13,929 bases of DNA from Thermoanaerobaculia bacterium (GCA_017999215.1 JAGOBQ010000049.1:1-13929), one strand, 5' to 3'. Counted from the stretch's first letter, positions 1-7,069 are shown. Program-made: numbers and translations. Notes: generated by a model not told the origin, from the letters alone.

Positions 1-1
1 G

Positions 2-736
2 TCGATCATCGCGCAGCGCTCCGAGACGGGGCTCTTCGCGAGCCTCGACGCGGCCGCGGCGACGCCCGGCCTCTCGCACGCCGTCGCCTCCTGGCTGAAG
101 GAGAAGACGGTCGCCGGCCCCGTGACGCTCATCAGCGCCGAGTCGGTCGGCCCGGCCGTCGGGAAGGACCTCCGCCGGAAGGGGACCTGGGCCGTCGTCC
201 TCTCGTGGGCGGCGATCCTCGTCTACGTCTGGTTCCGCTTCCGCTCGGTCTCCTACGGCACCGGCGTCGTGATCGCGCTGATCCACGACGCCTTCATCGC
301 GCTCGGCCTCTGCGCCATCTTCGGCGTCGAGATCTCGCTGACGGTCGTCGCGGCCTTCCTCACCCTCATCGGCTACTCCGCGAACGACACGGTCGTCATC
401 TACGACCGGATCCGCGAGAACCTCGAGAAGCCGAAGAAGGAGCCGTTCGCGCTCCTCGTGAACCGCTCGATCAACGAGACCCTCTCGCGGACGTTCCTGA
501 CCCAGTTCCTGACGTTCCTCACCGTCGCCGCCCTCTTCTTCTTCGGCGGCGAGGTGATCCGCGGCTTCTCGTTCGTCCTCTTCGTCGGCGCGTTCATCGG
601 CGCCTACTCCACGATCTTCATCGCGGCCCCCTGGGTCGTGAACTGGGAGACGTGGAAGGCGAAGCGCGCCGCCGCGCACCCGGCCTCCGTGCCGGACCCG
701 GGCAAGGCGGGCAAGGCGGCCCCGAAGGGCCGCTGA
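2..736 (+). CDS. secF: Protein translocase subunit SecF, 5' end missing
   Basis: SecF forms, with SecD, the membrane complex that uses the proton gradient to help pull proteins through SecYEG at the periplasmic side. The frame is open from base 2, so the gene begins left of the window; 244 residues are visible, against roughly 300-320 for a full SecF, so about the first quarter is missing. The first 40 residues seen would belong to the periplasmic loop after TM1. The family hallmarks follow: the LISAESVGPAVG segment before TM2, several hydrophobic helices, and GYSANDTVVIYDRIREN between TM4 and TM5, the most diagnostic SecF signature. A GTG at 122 could be mistaken for a start, but it lies inside the conserved domain. 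The tail is Ala/Pro/Lys-rich and cytoplasmic. secD is expected just upstream. A strong hairpin follows the stop. Confidence 0.96.
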   Translation, partial: SIIAQRSETGLFASLDAAAATPGLSHAVASWLKEKTVAGPVTLISAESVGPAVGKDLRRKGTWAVVLSWAAILVYVWFRFRSVSYGTGVVIALIHDAFIALGLCAIFGVEISLTVVAAFLTLIGYSANDTVVIYDRIRENLEKPKKEPFALLVNRSINETLSRTFLTQFLTFLTVAALFFFGGEVIRGFSFVLFVGAFIGAYSTIFIAAPWVVNWETWKAKRAAAHPASVPDPGKAGKAAPKGR

Positions 737-745
737 AGCGCCCGT

Positions 746-789
746 CCCTCCCACCGTGGTCGCGCCGGGCGGCGCGGCCACGGTGAGGG
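746..789 (+). terminator. Long GC-rich hairpin between secF and terC
   Basis: The arms 746-766 and 771-789 pair almost completely: CCCTC with GAGGG, ACCGTGGT with GCCACGGT (one G-T wobble), and CGCGCC with GGCGCG, around a four-base GGGC loop. Two unpaired C bases (751-752) form a bulge. It begins 10 bases after the secF stop. No T-run follows, so it is not a textbook intrinsic terminator. It could stop or attenuate read-through from secF, protect the 3' end, or control terC, whose start is 42 bases further on. I see no clear yybP-ykoY manganese riboswitch in this 95-base gap. Confidence 0.5.
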
Positions 790-831
790 CGCCCCGGCGC
801 CCGGCCCCCCCGACCGCCCGAGAGGACCCCG

Positions 832-1851
832 ATGTCGAGCGTCTCCCTCTTTCCCTTCGCCGAGACCTGGTGGGTCTACGGCCTCTTCGTCGTCTTCGTC
901 ATCGGGATGCTCGCCCTCGACCTCGGCGTCTTCCACCGGAAGGCGCACGTCGTCGGGTTCCGCGAGGCCGCCGCCTGGAGCGCCGTCTGGGTCGTCGTGG
1001 CGATGGGCGTCGGCACGGTCCTCTACTTCTGGGCGGCCTCCCGCTTCGCGTCGGACCCGCGCCTCCTCGCGATTCCGGGCTTCGTCCCGGACGCGGCGGC
1101 CCGGCAGGTCTTCCTCGAGTTCCTGACGGGATACGTCATCGAGAAGGCGCTCTCGGTCGACAACATCTTCGTCTTCGTCGTCCTCTTCCAGTTCTTCGGC
1201 GTCCCGGCCGCCTACCAGCACCGGGTCCTCTACTGGGGGATCCTCGGGGCCCTCGTCTTCCGGGCGGTCTTCATCGCGCTCGGCGCGCTCCTCCTCCAGT
1301 TCCACTGGGTCATGTACGTCTTCGGGGCGTTCCTCGTGATCACGGGGATCAAGATCATCTTCGGCCCCGACAAGCCGGTCGACCCGGCCGAGAACGCCGT
1401 CCTGAAGGCGCTCAAGCGCTGGATGCCGCTCACGCACGAGCTCCACGGGCCGCACCTCTTCGCGCGCGAGGGGGGGCGGCTCATGGGGACGCCGCTCCTC
1501 CTCGCCCTCGTCTTCATCGAGATGTCCGACGTCGTCTTCGCGATCGACTCGGTCCCGGCGATCTTCGCGATCACGCGCGAGCCGCTCCTCGTCTTCACGT
1601 CGAACATCTGCGCGATCCTCGGGCTCCGCGCGCTCTTCTTCCTCCTCGCGGGCGCGGTCGGGAAGTTCCACCTGCTGAAGTACGGCCTCGGCCTCGTCCT
1701 CGTCTTCGTCGGGCTGAAGATGGCCTGGCTGAACGACGCCTTCGGCGGACACTTCCCGATCGGCCTCTCGCTCGGGATCATCGGCGCCCTGCTCGCCGCG
1801 TCGATCGTCCTCTCGCTCGTCCTCCCGCCGCCGGGAGAACGCGAAGGGTAG
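832..1851 (+). CDS. terC: TerC/Alx-family integral membrane metal transporter
   Basis: This is a 339-residue polytopic inner-membrane protein of the TerC family, Alx-like by length (about 320 residues in E. coli Alx). Family members are linked to manganese export and tellurite resistance. About eight or nine hydrophobic helices are visible. The conserved intramembrane acidic motifs are intact: E104-K-A-L-S-V-D110-N-I-F in the third or fourth helix and E230-M-S-D233-V-V-F-A-I-D239-S-V-P-A in the second half. D30 in helix 1 sits in the usual LALDLGVF context. A charged cytoplasmic loop at about 180-216 separates the two halves. The ATG at 832 is preceded by AGAGGA at 821-826, a good ribosome-binding site with 5 bases of spacing. 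The exact substrate cannot be read from sequence; manganese is the family-based guess. Confidence 0.92.
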   Translation: MSSVSLFPFAETWWVYGLFVVFVIGMLALDLGVFHRKAHVVGFREAAAWSAVWVVVAMGVGTVLYFWAASRFASDPRLLAIPGFVPDAAARQVFLEFLTGYVIEKALSVDNIFVFVVLFQFFGVPAAYQHRVLYWGILGALVFRAVFIALGALLLQFHWVMYVFGAFLVITGIKIIFGPDKPVDPAENAVLKALKRWMPLTHELHGPHLFAREGGRLMGTPLLLALVFIEMSDVVFAIDSVPAIFAITREPLLVFTSNICAILGLRALFFLLAGAVGKFHLLKYGLGLVLVFVGLKMAWLNDAFGGHFPIGLSLGIIGALLAASIVLSLVLPPPGEREG

Positions 1852-1888
1852 GGCCCGCCCCGGCACGGAGCCGCGCAGCGCACCCGCG

Positions 1889-1903
1889 TCCGGCCGGGCC
1901 GGA
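1889..1903. terminator. Short palindrome between convergent terC and yqaA-like gene
   Basis: TCCGGCC-G-GGCCGGA is a perfect 15-base palindrome lying directly against the stop codon of the minus-strand gene and 37 bases after the terC stop. Its position between convergent genes suggests a small bidirectional terminator. The stem is short once a realistic loop is allowed, and there is no T-run. Confidence 0.3.
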
Positions 1904-2590
1904 TCAGAAGTACTTCAGGACGAGGAAGCCCCCGACGAGGAGGACGAGGAACGCGAGCGCCGCGAGGTCGAAGTTCTTTTCGAGCGTCCGCCGGATCGCG
2001 AGGCCGAAGACCCGGAGCAGAGCGGCCACGAGGAAGAAACGGGCCGCCCGTCCGACGAGGCTGACGAGGAGGAACGGCACGAACGCCATCCCCGTGGCGC
2101 CCGCGGCGATCGTGGCGACCTTGTAGGGGATCGGCGTGAACGCGGCGGCCGCGAGGAACCAGATTCCCCATTCGCCGTTGTAGAGCTCGACGACCTTCGC
2201 CCAGTGGTGCTGGGCGTTGTAGAACTCGACGATCGACTGGCCGAGCGTGGCCATGAACGCGGCCCCGATGAGGTACCCGCCAGCGGCACCGATGACGGAG
2301 CCGGCGGTGCAGAGCGCCGCGGAGCGGAGCCAGAGGCGTGGGGAGGAGGCGACGATCGCGATGAGGAGGACGTCGGGCGGGATCGGGAAGACCGACGACT
2401 CGACGACGGCGATCAGGAAGAGGGCCGCCAGCGCGTGGGGCTTGTCGGCCCAGCGCATCGTCCAGTCGTAGAGCCCACGGATCCAACGGCGCGGCGCGGC
2501 GAGGGCCCGGAGGACGGGGTGGGGCGCGACGGCGGCGCCGGGGGGCTCGGCGGGCGGGGCGGTCTCGGGCTCGGGGGCCGGTGCGGACAT
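1904..2590 (-). CDS. YqaA-like DedA/VTT-domain membrane protein
   Basis: This 228-residue membrane protein belongs to the SNARE-associated/VTT (DedA) superfamily, closest in style to YqaA. DedA relatives move polyprenyl-phosphate or phospholipids across the inner membrane; the role of the YqaA branch is not firmly known. The first 45 residues are Pro/Ala-rich and low complexity, followed by an amphipathic region. Diagnostic segments are E64-S-S-V-F-P-I-P-P-D-V-L-L, a re-entrant-loop type motif with a conserved acid and prolines, then F151-T-P-I-P-Y-K, the second half-motif, and G180-R-A-A-R-F-F before the last helices. The ATG at 2590 has no strong Shine-Dalgarno site. A later ATG (residue 45) would still keep the whole domain, so the start is uncertain. 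It converges with terC and diverges from rel, 65 bases away. Confidence 0.85.
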   Translation of the reverse strand: MSAPAPEPETAPPAEPPGAAVAPHPVLRALAAPRRWIRGLYDWTMRWADKPHALAALFLIAVVESSVFPIPPDVLLIAIVASSPRLWLRSAALCTAGSVIGAAGGYLIGAAFMATLGQSIVEFYNAQHHWAKVVELYNGEWGIWFLAAAAFTPIPYKVATIAAGATGMAFVPFLLVSLVGRAARFFLVAALLRVFGLAIRRTLEKNFDLAALAFLVLLVGGFLVLKYF

Positions 2591-2643
2591 CCGGCGGAGG
2601 TTACCCGAACCTCGCCCGGCGCGCAGCGCGGGGCCGGGAACGC

Positions 2644-2649
2644 CATAAT
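2644..2649 (+). promoter_or_regulatory. Possible -10 box for a leaderless rel transcript
   Basis: CATAAT matches the sigma-70 -10 consensus at five of six positions and stands out as the only AT-rich patch in the 65-base gap. It ends 6 bases before the GTG start of rel, so transcription from it would begin at or next to the start codon. No recognisable -35 hexamer lies 16-18 bases upstream (the sequence there is GCGCAG-like), so this is a suggestion only. Confidence 0.35.
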
Positions 2650-2655
2650 CGCGCC

Positions 2656-4836
2656 GTGTTCAGGTTCGAGGACATCCTCGACGCGGTCGAGAGCTACCTT
2701 CCGGGGGCCGACGAGGACCTCCTCCGGAGGGCGTACATCTTCTCGGCCCAGGCGCACCGGCACCAGCTCCGCTCCTCGGGAGAGCCGTACCTCGTCCACC
2801 CGATCGGCGTCGCGATGCTCCTGGCCGAGCTGAAGCTCGACGAGGTCTCCGTGGCGACCGGCCTCCTCCACGACGTCCTCGAGGACACGAAGACGACGAA
2901 AGAGGAGCTTGCCGCGCTCTTCGGGAGCGAGGTCGCGGAGGTCGTCGACGGCGTCACGAAGATCGGGCGCTACGCCTACACGTCGAAGGAGGCGCAGCAG
3001 GCGGAGACGTTCCGGAAGATGCTCCTCGCGATGACGGGGGACCTCCGCGTCATCCTCGTCAAGCTCGCCGACCGGCTCCACAACATGCGGACGCTCCACC
3101 ACCTCCGGGAGGAGAAGCGGCGCGTGATCGCGGCGGAGACGATGGAGATCTACGCGCCGCTCGCGAACCGTCTCGGGATGGGCCGCATCAAGGGCGAGCT
3201 CGAGGACCTCTCGTTCCGCTACCTCCACCCGGACGAGTTCGGCGCGCTCTCGGCGGCGGTGGACGAGCGGATGAAGGCGTCGGGCGCGGCGATCGAGAAG
3301 CTCCGCGGCGACATCGCGTCCCGTCTGTCCGAGGCGGGAATCCCGGCGGAGGTGACGGGGCGGGTGAAGCGCCTCTGGTCGATCCGCCAGAAGCTGATCC
3401 GGCAGTCGATCCCTCTCGACCAGCTCTACGACGTCCTCGCGTTCCGCGTCCTCGTCGACTCGGTCCGCGACTGCTACAGCGCCCTCGGCATCGTCCACCA
3501 GGCCTGGCGCCCCGTGCCGGGCCGGATCAAGGACTACATCGCGATGCCGAAGCAGAACTTCTACCAGTCGCTCCACACCACGGTGATCCCGGAGGGCGAG
3601 CCGCCGTTCGAGATCCAGATCCGGACGCGCGAGATGGACCTCGTCGCCGAGCAGGGGATCGCGGCGCACTGGAAGTACAAGGAGGGACGCGGGAGCCGCC
3701 GCGTGGACGAGGAGGGGATCGCGGCGATCCGCCAGATCCTCGAGACGACGCGCGACATCGCGAACCCGAGGGAGTTCCTCTCCTCGCTGAAGATGGACCT
3801 CTATGCGGACGAGGTCTACACGTTCACGCCGAAGGGGGCCGTCTACTCCTTCCCGCGGGGCGCGACGCCGGTCGACTTCGCCTACCGGATCCACACCGAC
3901 GTCGGGCACCGCTGCGTCGGCGCGCGCGTGAACGGCCGGCTCGTCCCGCTCCGGACGCCGCTCGTCAACGGCGACATCGTCGAGATCCTCACGGCGCCGT
4001 CGGGCTCCCCGTCGCGCGACTGGCTCGCGTTCGTCGTCACGTCGCGGGCGCGCAACAAGCTCCGCGCCTTCCTGCAGACGAAGGAGAAGCAGAAGTCGAT
4101 CGAGATCGGGCGCCGATACCTCGAGAAGGAGCTGAAGAAGGTGAAGAGGTCTCTCGGGAAGCTCGTCGACGCGAAGGCGTTCGACGGGATCCTGGCGGAC
4201 TTCGGAGTCCCGCGCGTCGACGACCTCCTCGCGGAGATCGGCTACGGCAAGGTCCTTCCCCGCGCGGTCGTCCAGAAGCTCTTCCCGCAGGAAGAGCCCG
4301 CGGCCGACAGGGCGCCGTCGCGGACGGAGGCCCTGAAGAAGGTCGTCCGGAAGATCCTCCCGATCGGAGGCACGGGCATCCTCGTGCGGGGGGAGAACGA
4401 CCTCCTCGCGTCGCTCGCCAAGTGCTGCCGTCCCGTGCCCGGCGAGGAGATCGTCGGCTACGTGACTCGGGGGCGCGGAGTCTCGGTCCACGCCGCGGCC
4501 TGCCCGAACGTGAGGAACCTCCTCTTCGACCCGAGCCGGGAGATCGAGGTCGAGTGGCACGTGGGGAAGGACGCGTCGTTCACGGTGGACTTCGTCGTCG
4601 AGGTCGAGGACCGGCCGGGGATCCTGGCACGGATCACCCAGGTCATCTCGGACGCGGAATCGAACATCGAGTCGATCGAGGCCCGGACGAGCCCCGGCGG
4701 GACGGCGCTGATCGAGGGAAGCGTGACGACGCAGGGGCGCCGCCACCTCGACAAGCTCTTCCTCGCGATCCGGTCCGTGCCGGGCGTCACCGGGGTGAGA
4801 CGGAAATTCAACGTCTCCCGGATCGGATCGCGCTGA
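2656..4836 (+). CDS. rel: Bifunctional (p)ppGpp synthetase/hydrolase, RelA/SpoT family
   Basis: A 726-residue long RSH enzyme that makes and degrades the stringent-response alarmone (p)ppGpp. All domains are in order. The HD hydrolase has intact H72-D73 and E76-D77 (LLHDVLED), so hydrolysis should be active. The synthetase has YDVLAFRV (D259), the basic R290-I-K-D293 motif typical of bifunctional enzymes rather than the acidic form of RelA, then KQNFYQSLHTT (Y303) and E319-I-Q-I-R-T. These acids match the spacing of the two catalytic acids in the streptococcal Rel. A TGS domain (about 387-446), a helical region, a zinc-finger-type domain with C590-C591, H612 and C616, and a C-terminal ACT domain (about 641-720) complete it. 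The GTG at 2656 fits the family N-terminus; the next in-frame start, GTG 2581, would overlap the divergent gene. No other rel gene is visible here, so it may be the sole enzyme. Confidence 0.96.
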   Translation: MFRFEDILDAVESYLPGADEDLLRRAYIFSAQAHRHQLRSSGEPYLVHPIGVAMLLAELKLDEVSVATGLLHDVLEDTKTTKEELAALFGSEVAEVVDGVTKIGRYAYTSKEAQQAETFRKMLLAMTGDLRVILVKLADRLHNMRTLHHLREEKRRVIAAETMEIYAPLANRLGMGRIKGELEDLSFRYLHPDEFGALSAAVDERMKASGAAIEKLRGDIASRLSEAGIPAEVTGRVKRLWSIRQKLIRQSIPLDQLYDVLAFRVLVDSVRDCYSALGIVHQAWRPVPGRIKDYIAMPKQNFYQSLHTTVIPEGEPPFEIQIRTREMDLVAEQGIAAHWKYKEGRGSRRVDEEGIAAIRQILETTRDIANPREFLSSLKMDLYADEVYTFTPKGAVYSFPRGATPVDFAYRIHTDVGHRCVGARVNGRLVPLRTPLVNGDIVEILTAPSGSPSRDWLAFVVTSRARNKLRAFLQTKEKQKSIEIGRRYLEKELKKVKRSLGKLVDAKAFDGILADFGVPRVDDLLAEIGYGKVLPRAVVQKLFPQEEPAADRAPSRTEALKKVVRKILPIGGTGILVRGENDLLASLAKCCRPVPGEEIVGYVTRGRGVSVHAAACPNVRNLLFDPSREIEVEWHVGKDASFTVDFVVEVEDRPGILARITQVISDAESNIESIEARTSPGGTALIEGSVTTQGRRHLDKLFLAIRSVPGVTGVRRKFNVSRIGSR

Positions 4837-4853
4837 GAAGCCGGACCGCGCCG

Positions 4854-4873
4854 GCGGGGAGCGCTCTCCCCGC
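4854..4873. terminator. Hairpin terminator between convergent rel and rpmB
   Basis: GCGGGGAG (4854-4861) pairs perfectly with CTCCCCGC (4866-4873) around a CGCT loop. It lies 17 bases after the rel stop and 14 bases beyond the rpmB stop, so it could end transcripts from both sides. No T-run is present, as is usual in very GC-rich genomes. Confidence 0.5.
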
Positions 4874-4887
4874 GGCGGGCGGCGGGG

Positions 4888-5082
4888 TCAGCGGACGACC
4901 TTGGTGATCTTGTCGGACCGGAGGCAGCGCGTGCAGACCGTGACTCGCTTCGAGCCGCCGGGGACTGCCGCGCGCACCCTCCTGAGGTTCGGCTTGAACT
5001 GCCGGTTCGTGACGTTGTTGGCGTGGCTGACCCGGCGACCGGCCACCGGGGACTTTCCGCAGACTTCGCACATCTGGGGCAT
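4888..5082 (-). CDS. rpmB: 50S ribosomal protein L28, zinc-binding form
   Basis: A 64-residue large-subunit ribosomal protein. It begins MPQMCEVCGKSP and contains the L28 core SHANNVTNRQFKPNLRRVR, ending VCTRCLRSDKITKVVR. C5-x2-C8 and C50-x2-C53 form the two halves of a zinc site, as in actinobacterial L28; many other bacteria carry a cysteine-free paralogue used under zinc limitation. The frame stays open up to position 5211 in this strand, but the extra 43 codons run through what looks like the promoter and leader. GAGGGAG (5090-5096) sits 7 bases before the ATG at 5082 and fixes the start. The ATG at 5073 would be too far from it. It is a single gene converging with rel and diverging from the pil operon. 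Confidence 0.95.
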   Translation of the reverse strand: MPQMCEVCGKSPVAGRRVSHANNVTNRQFKPNLRRVRAAVPGGSKRVTVCTRCLRSDKITKVVR

Positions 5083-5089
5083 GGGGGAG

Positions 5090-5096
5090 CTCCCTC
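5090..5096 (-). promoter_or_regulatory. Ribosome-binding site fixing the rpmB start
   Basis: Read on the minus strand this is GAGGGAG, 7 bases before the ATG at 5082. It overlaps a 10-base palindrome, GGGAGCTCCC (5085-5094), so the site could be partly hidden in folded mRNA, although the stem would be only about 3 bp with a 4-base loop. Confidence 0.65.
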
Positions 5097-5115
5097 TGAT
5101 TCCTGAACGCGATAC

Positions 5116-5167
5116 CCGGCGGCGCCCCGGGACCGTCCTCGTCGGAGCGGGCCAGGGTCGCCGCCGG
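5116..5167 (-). promoter_or_regulatory. Long hairpin in the rpmB 5' leader
   Basis: CCGGCGGC (5116-5123) and GCCGCCGG (5160-5167) are perfect reverse complements. After one further pair and a mismatch, inner bases pair again: CCC 5126-5128 with GGG 5155-5157, and GG 5130-5131 with CC 5152-5153. If transcription starts near 5169, nearly all of the stem lies at the 5' end of an 86-base leader. Ribosomal protein genes often carry autoregulatory leader structures, but this one matches no leader I recognise. Confidence 0.4.
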
Positions 5168-5175
5168 AACTGCGA

Positions 5176-5204
5176 CTTATAGCGCCCCTCCGCCTCCATG
5201 TCCA
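5176..5204 (-). promoter_or_regulatory. Sigma-70-type promoter for rpmB
   Basis: On the minus strand a TGGACA -35 box (5199-5204, five of six consensus bases) is followed, after exactly 17 bases, by TATAAG (5176-5181, five of six). Predicted transcription start is near 5169, about 86 bases before the rpmB ATG. The quality and spacing in such GC-rich DNA make it convincing. Confidence 0.7.
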
Positions 5205-5229
5205 GAGGCATTTCGGGCCTTTCTCGTCC

Positions 5230-5259
5230 TTGACAGTCTCGGACGACCCGCGCAACATA
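5230..5259 (+). promoter_or_regulatory. Promoter for the pilMNOPQ operon
   Basis: A perfect TTGACA -35 box (5230-5235) is followed 17 bases later by CAACAT (5253-5258), or at 18 bases by AACATA. The -10 match is modest (three of six), which could leave room for an activator. Predicted start is near 5265, giving a leader of about 70 bases before pilM. There is no sigma-54 type GG-N10-GC element in this gap. Confidence 0.6.
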
Positions 5260-5336
5260 GCCACCACAAAGGCTTTACCCAGCTCGTGTCAGGGTGTCGC
5301 GTCGGTTCCGGAACGTAGAGGGAGGGAGACCGCACC

Positions 5337-6392
5337 GTGTTGTTCCGCAAGGCCAAGAACCTCGTCGGTCTCGACATAGGCTCGTCCGCCATCAAGCTGG
5401 TCGAGCTCCGGGCAGGGAAGGAAGGGCAGTTCCAGCTCGTCAAGGCCGGGCTGGAGAGCCTCTCGCCGGAAGCGATCGTGGACGGCGCCATCATGGATTC
5501 CTCGCTCGTCGTCGAGACGATCTCCCGGCTTCTCGCGTCGACCGGTATCAAGAACCCGAACGTCGCCGTCTCCGTCTCGGGCCACTCCGTCATCGTCAAG
5601 AAGATCCAGCTCCCGACGATGCCGGAGGAGGAGCTCTCCGAGTCGATCCGGTGGGAGGCGGAGCAGTACGTTCCGTTCGACATCAACGACGTCTACCTCG
5701 ACTACGTCGTCCTCGACCCCGGGGTCCCGGGCGAGACGATGGGGGTCCTCCTCGTCGCGGCGAAGAAGGAGAAGGTGGACGACTACAAGAACGTGGTGAC
5801 GCAGGCGGGGCGGACGCCGGGCCTCGTCGACGTCGACGTCTTCGCGCTCCAGAACTGCTACGAGGTCAATTACGGCCTCGACCCGACGCGCGTGATCGCC
5901 CTCGTGAACATCGGCGCGTCGGTCATGAACGTGAACATCCTCGCGAGCGGCCAGACGGTCTTCTGGCGCGACATCACGTTCGGCGGAAACCAGTTCACGG
6001 ACGCGCTCCAGAAGGCCTTCTCGCTCAACTTCGAGCAGGCCGAGGCGCTCAAGAAGGGGGAGCCGGTCGGCGGACAGTCCGCGCAGAGCATCCAGCCCGT
6101 GCTGGCGGGCGTCTGCGAGGACGTGGCCGGCGAGCTCCAGAAGACCATCGATTTCTTCCACGCGACGTCCGGCTCGGAGAAGGTCGACACGATCATCCTC
6201 TCCGGCGGAGGCTCGCGGGTCGGGCAGCTCGACGAGGTCCTCAAGGACCGGTTCGGCCTGCCCGTCGAGATCATGAATCCGTTCCGCTCCGTCGTCGCCG
6301 AGGACCGTTCCGTCGACCCGGCCTGGCTCTCGGAGAACGGCCCTTCGCTGGCGATCGGCGTCGGGCTCGCCGTGCGGAAGCTCGGCGAGTGA
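5337..6392 (+). CDS. pilM: Type IV pilus assembly ATPase-like protein PilM
   Basis: PilM is the cytoplasmic, actin/FtsA-like ring protein that binds the N-terminal peptide of PilN and connects the pilus motor to the inner-membrane alignment complex. The 351-residue length is normal. Nucleotide-binding motifs are in place: phosphate-1 G11-L-D13-I-G-S-S near the N-terminus, phosphate-2 V190-N-I-G-A-S in the middle, and the adenosine motif L288-S-G-G-G-S-R towards the end. The segment ESIRWEAEQYVPFDINDVYLD region (about 100-120) is the typical PilM subdomain sequence. The GTG at 5337 is preceded by GGAGGGAG at 5321-5328. It is the first gene of a seven-gene rightward run; the stop is followed after 13 bases by pilN with a GGAGGAGG site between them. 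Confidence 0.96.
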   Translation: MLFRKAKNLVGLDIGSSAIKLVELRAGKEGQFQLVKAGLESLSPEAIVDGAIMDSSLVVETISRLLASTGIKNPNVAVSVSGHSVIVKKIQLPTMPEEELSESIRWEAEQYVPFDINDVYLDYVVLDPGVPGETMGVLLVAAKKEKVDDYKNVVTQAGRTPGLVDVDVFALQNCYEVNYGLDPTRVIALVNIGASVMNVNILASGQTVFWRDITFGGNQFTDALQKAFSLNFEQAEALKKGEPVGGQSAQSIQPVLAGVCEDVAGELQKTIDFFHATSGSEKVDTIILSGGGSRVGQLDEVLKDRFGLPVEIMNPFRSVVAEDRSVDPAWLSENGPSLAIGVGLAVRKLGE

Positions 6393-6405
6393 CGGAGGAG
6401 GCCAG

Positions 6406-7059
6406 ATGATCAAGATCAACCTCCTCTCCGAAGCGAAGCCCCAGAAGAAGAAGAAAGGCGTCTCGGCGCTCGGCGGCGCCGGCCGCCTGAACCTCTTCCT
6501 CATCCTCGGGGGCCTCCTCATCGGGCTCCTCGTCGTCGGCGTCCAGTGGTGGGTCGAGGCGTCGCGCCTGAAGGAGCAGCAGGAGAAGAACCGGATCGCC
6601 CAGCAGGAGGTCACGCGCCTCGAGGCCGTCCTGAAGGAGGTCGCCGACTTCGAGGACAAGAAGGCGAAGCTCCAGAAGAAGGTCGACCTCATCAACGCCC
6701 TCAAGGCGAACCAGCGCGGGCCGGTCCGCCTGATGGACGAGGTCTCCAACGCCCTCCCGGACCTCCTCTGGATCGAGAGAATGCAGGTGACGGGCAACAG
6801 CATCACGATCGACGGGAAGGCGCTCAACCCGCCGGCCGTCGCGAACTACCTCGAGAACCTCAAGCGGGTCTCGGCGTTCCAGGAGCCGAAGGTCCCCTTC
6901 ATCACGGCCGCGAGCGCCGGAGCCTCGAACCTCTACAACTTCCAGCTGACCTTCGTCTTCGCGGATCTCGACAGGACCCAGTTCGTGTCCGCGGCGCCGG
7001 CCGGGGGCGAGCCCGCTCCCGCGCCTGCCGCTCCAGCCGCGCCGGCCGCGGGGAACTGA
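6406..7059 (+). CDS. pilN: Type IV pilus inner-membrane alignment protein PilN
   Basis: A 217-residue bitopic inner-membrane protein. The cytoplasmic N-terminus MIKINLLSEA carries the INLLP-like peptide that docks into PilM, here with Ser in place of the usual Pro. A lysine cluster (11-17) is followed by one membrane helix (about 29-49), a charged coiled coil (about 53-98) that pairs with PilO, and a periplasmic ferredoxin-like fold (about 107-187; for example DLLWIERMQVTG and NPPAVANYLENLKR). The last 20 residues are an Ala/Pro-rich tail. The start is set by GGAGGAGG (6394-6401), 4 bases upstream of the ATG. The pilO gene begins 10 bases after its stop, indicating translational coupling. Confidence 0.94.
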   Translation: MIKINLLSEAKPQKKKKGVSALGGAGRLNLFLILGGLLIGLLVVGVQWWVEASRLKEQQEKNRIAQQEVTRLEAVLKEVADFEDKKAKLQKKVDLINALKANQRGPVRLMDEVSNALPDLLWIERMQVTGNSITIDGKALNPPAVANYLENLKRVSAFQEPKVPFITAASAGASNLYNFQLTFVFADLDRTQFVSAAPAGGEPAPAPAAPAAPAAGN

Positions 7060-7069
7060 GGGGGCCGAA

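Noticed and set aside
737..831. yybP-ykoY manganese riboswitch upstream of the TerC/Alx gene
   Set aside because: The gap is short and dominated by one simple hairpin; I cannot find the conserved paired loops of that riboswitch.
604..1866. A 420-codon open frame on the minus strand opposite terC
   Set aside because: Glu/Asp/Arg-rich shadow sequence; terC is intact on the plus strand.
2413..4746. A 777-codon open frame on the minus strand opposite rel
   Set aside because: Same charged low-complexity composition; the plus strand encodes a complete RSH enzyme.
5083..5211. A 43-codon N-terminal extension of L28
   Set aside because: This stretch carries a near-consensus promoter and a good ribosome-binding site just before 5082, and L28 homologues begin at the MCxxCGK motif.
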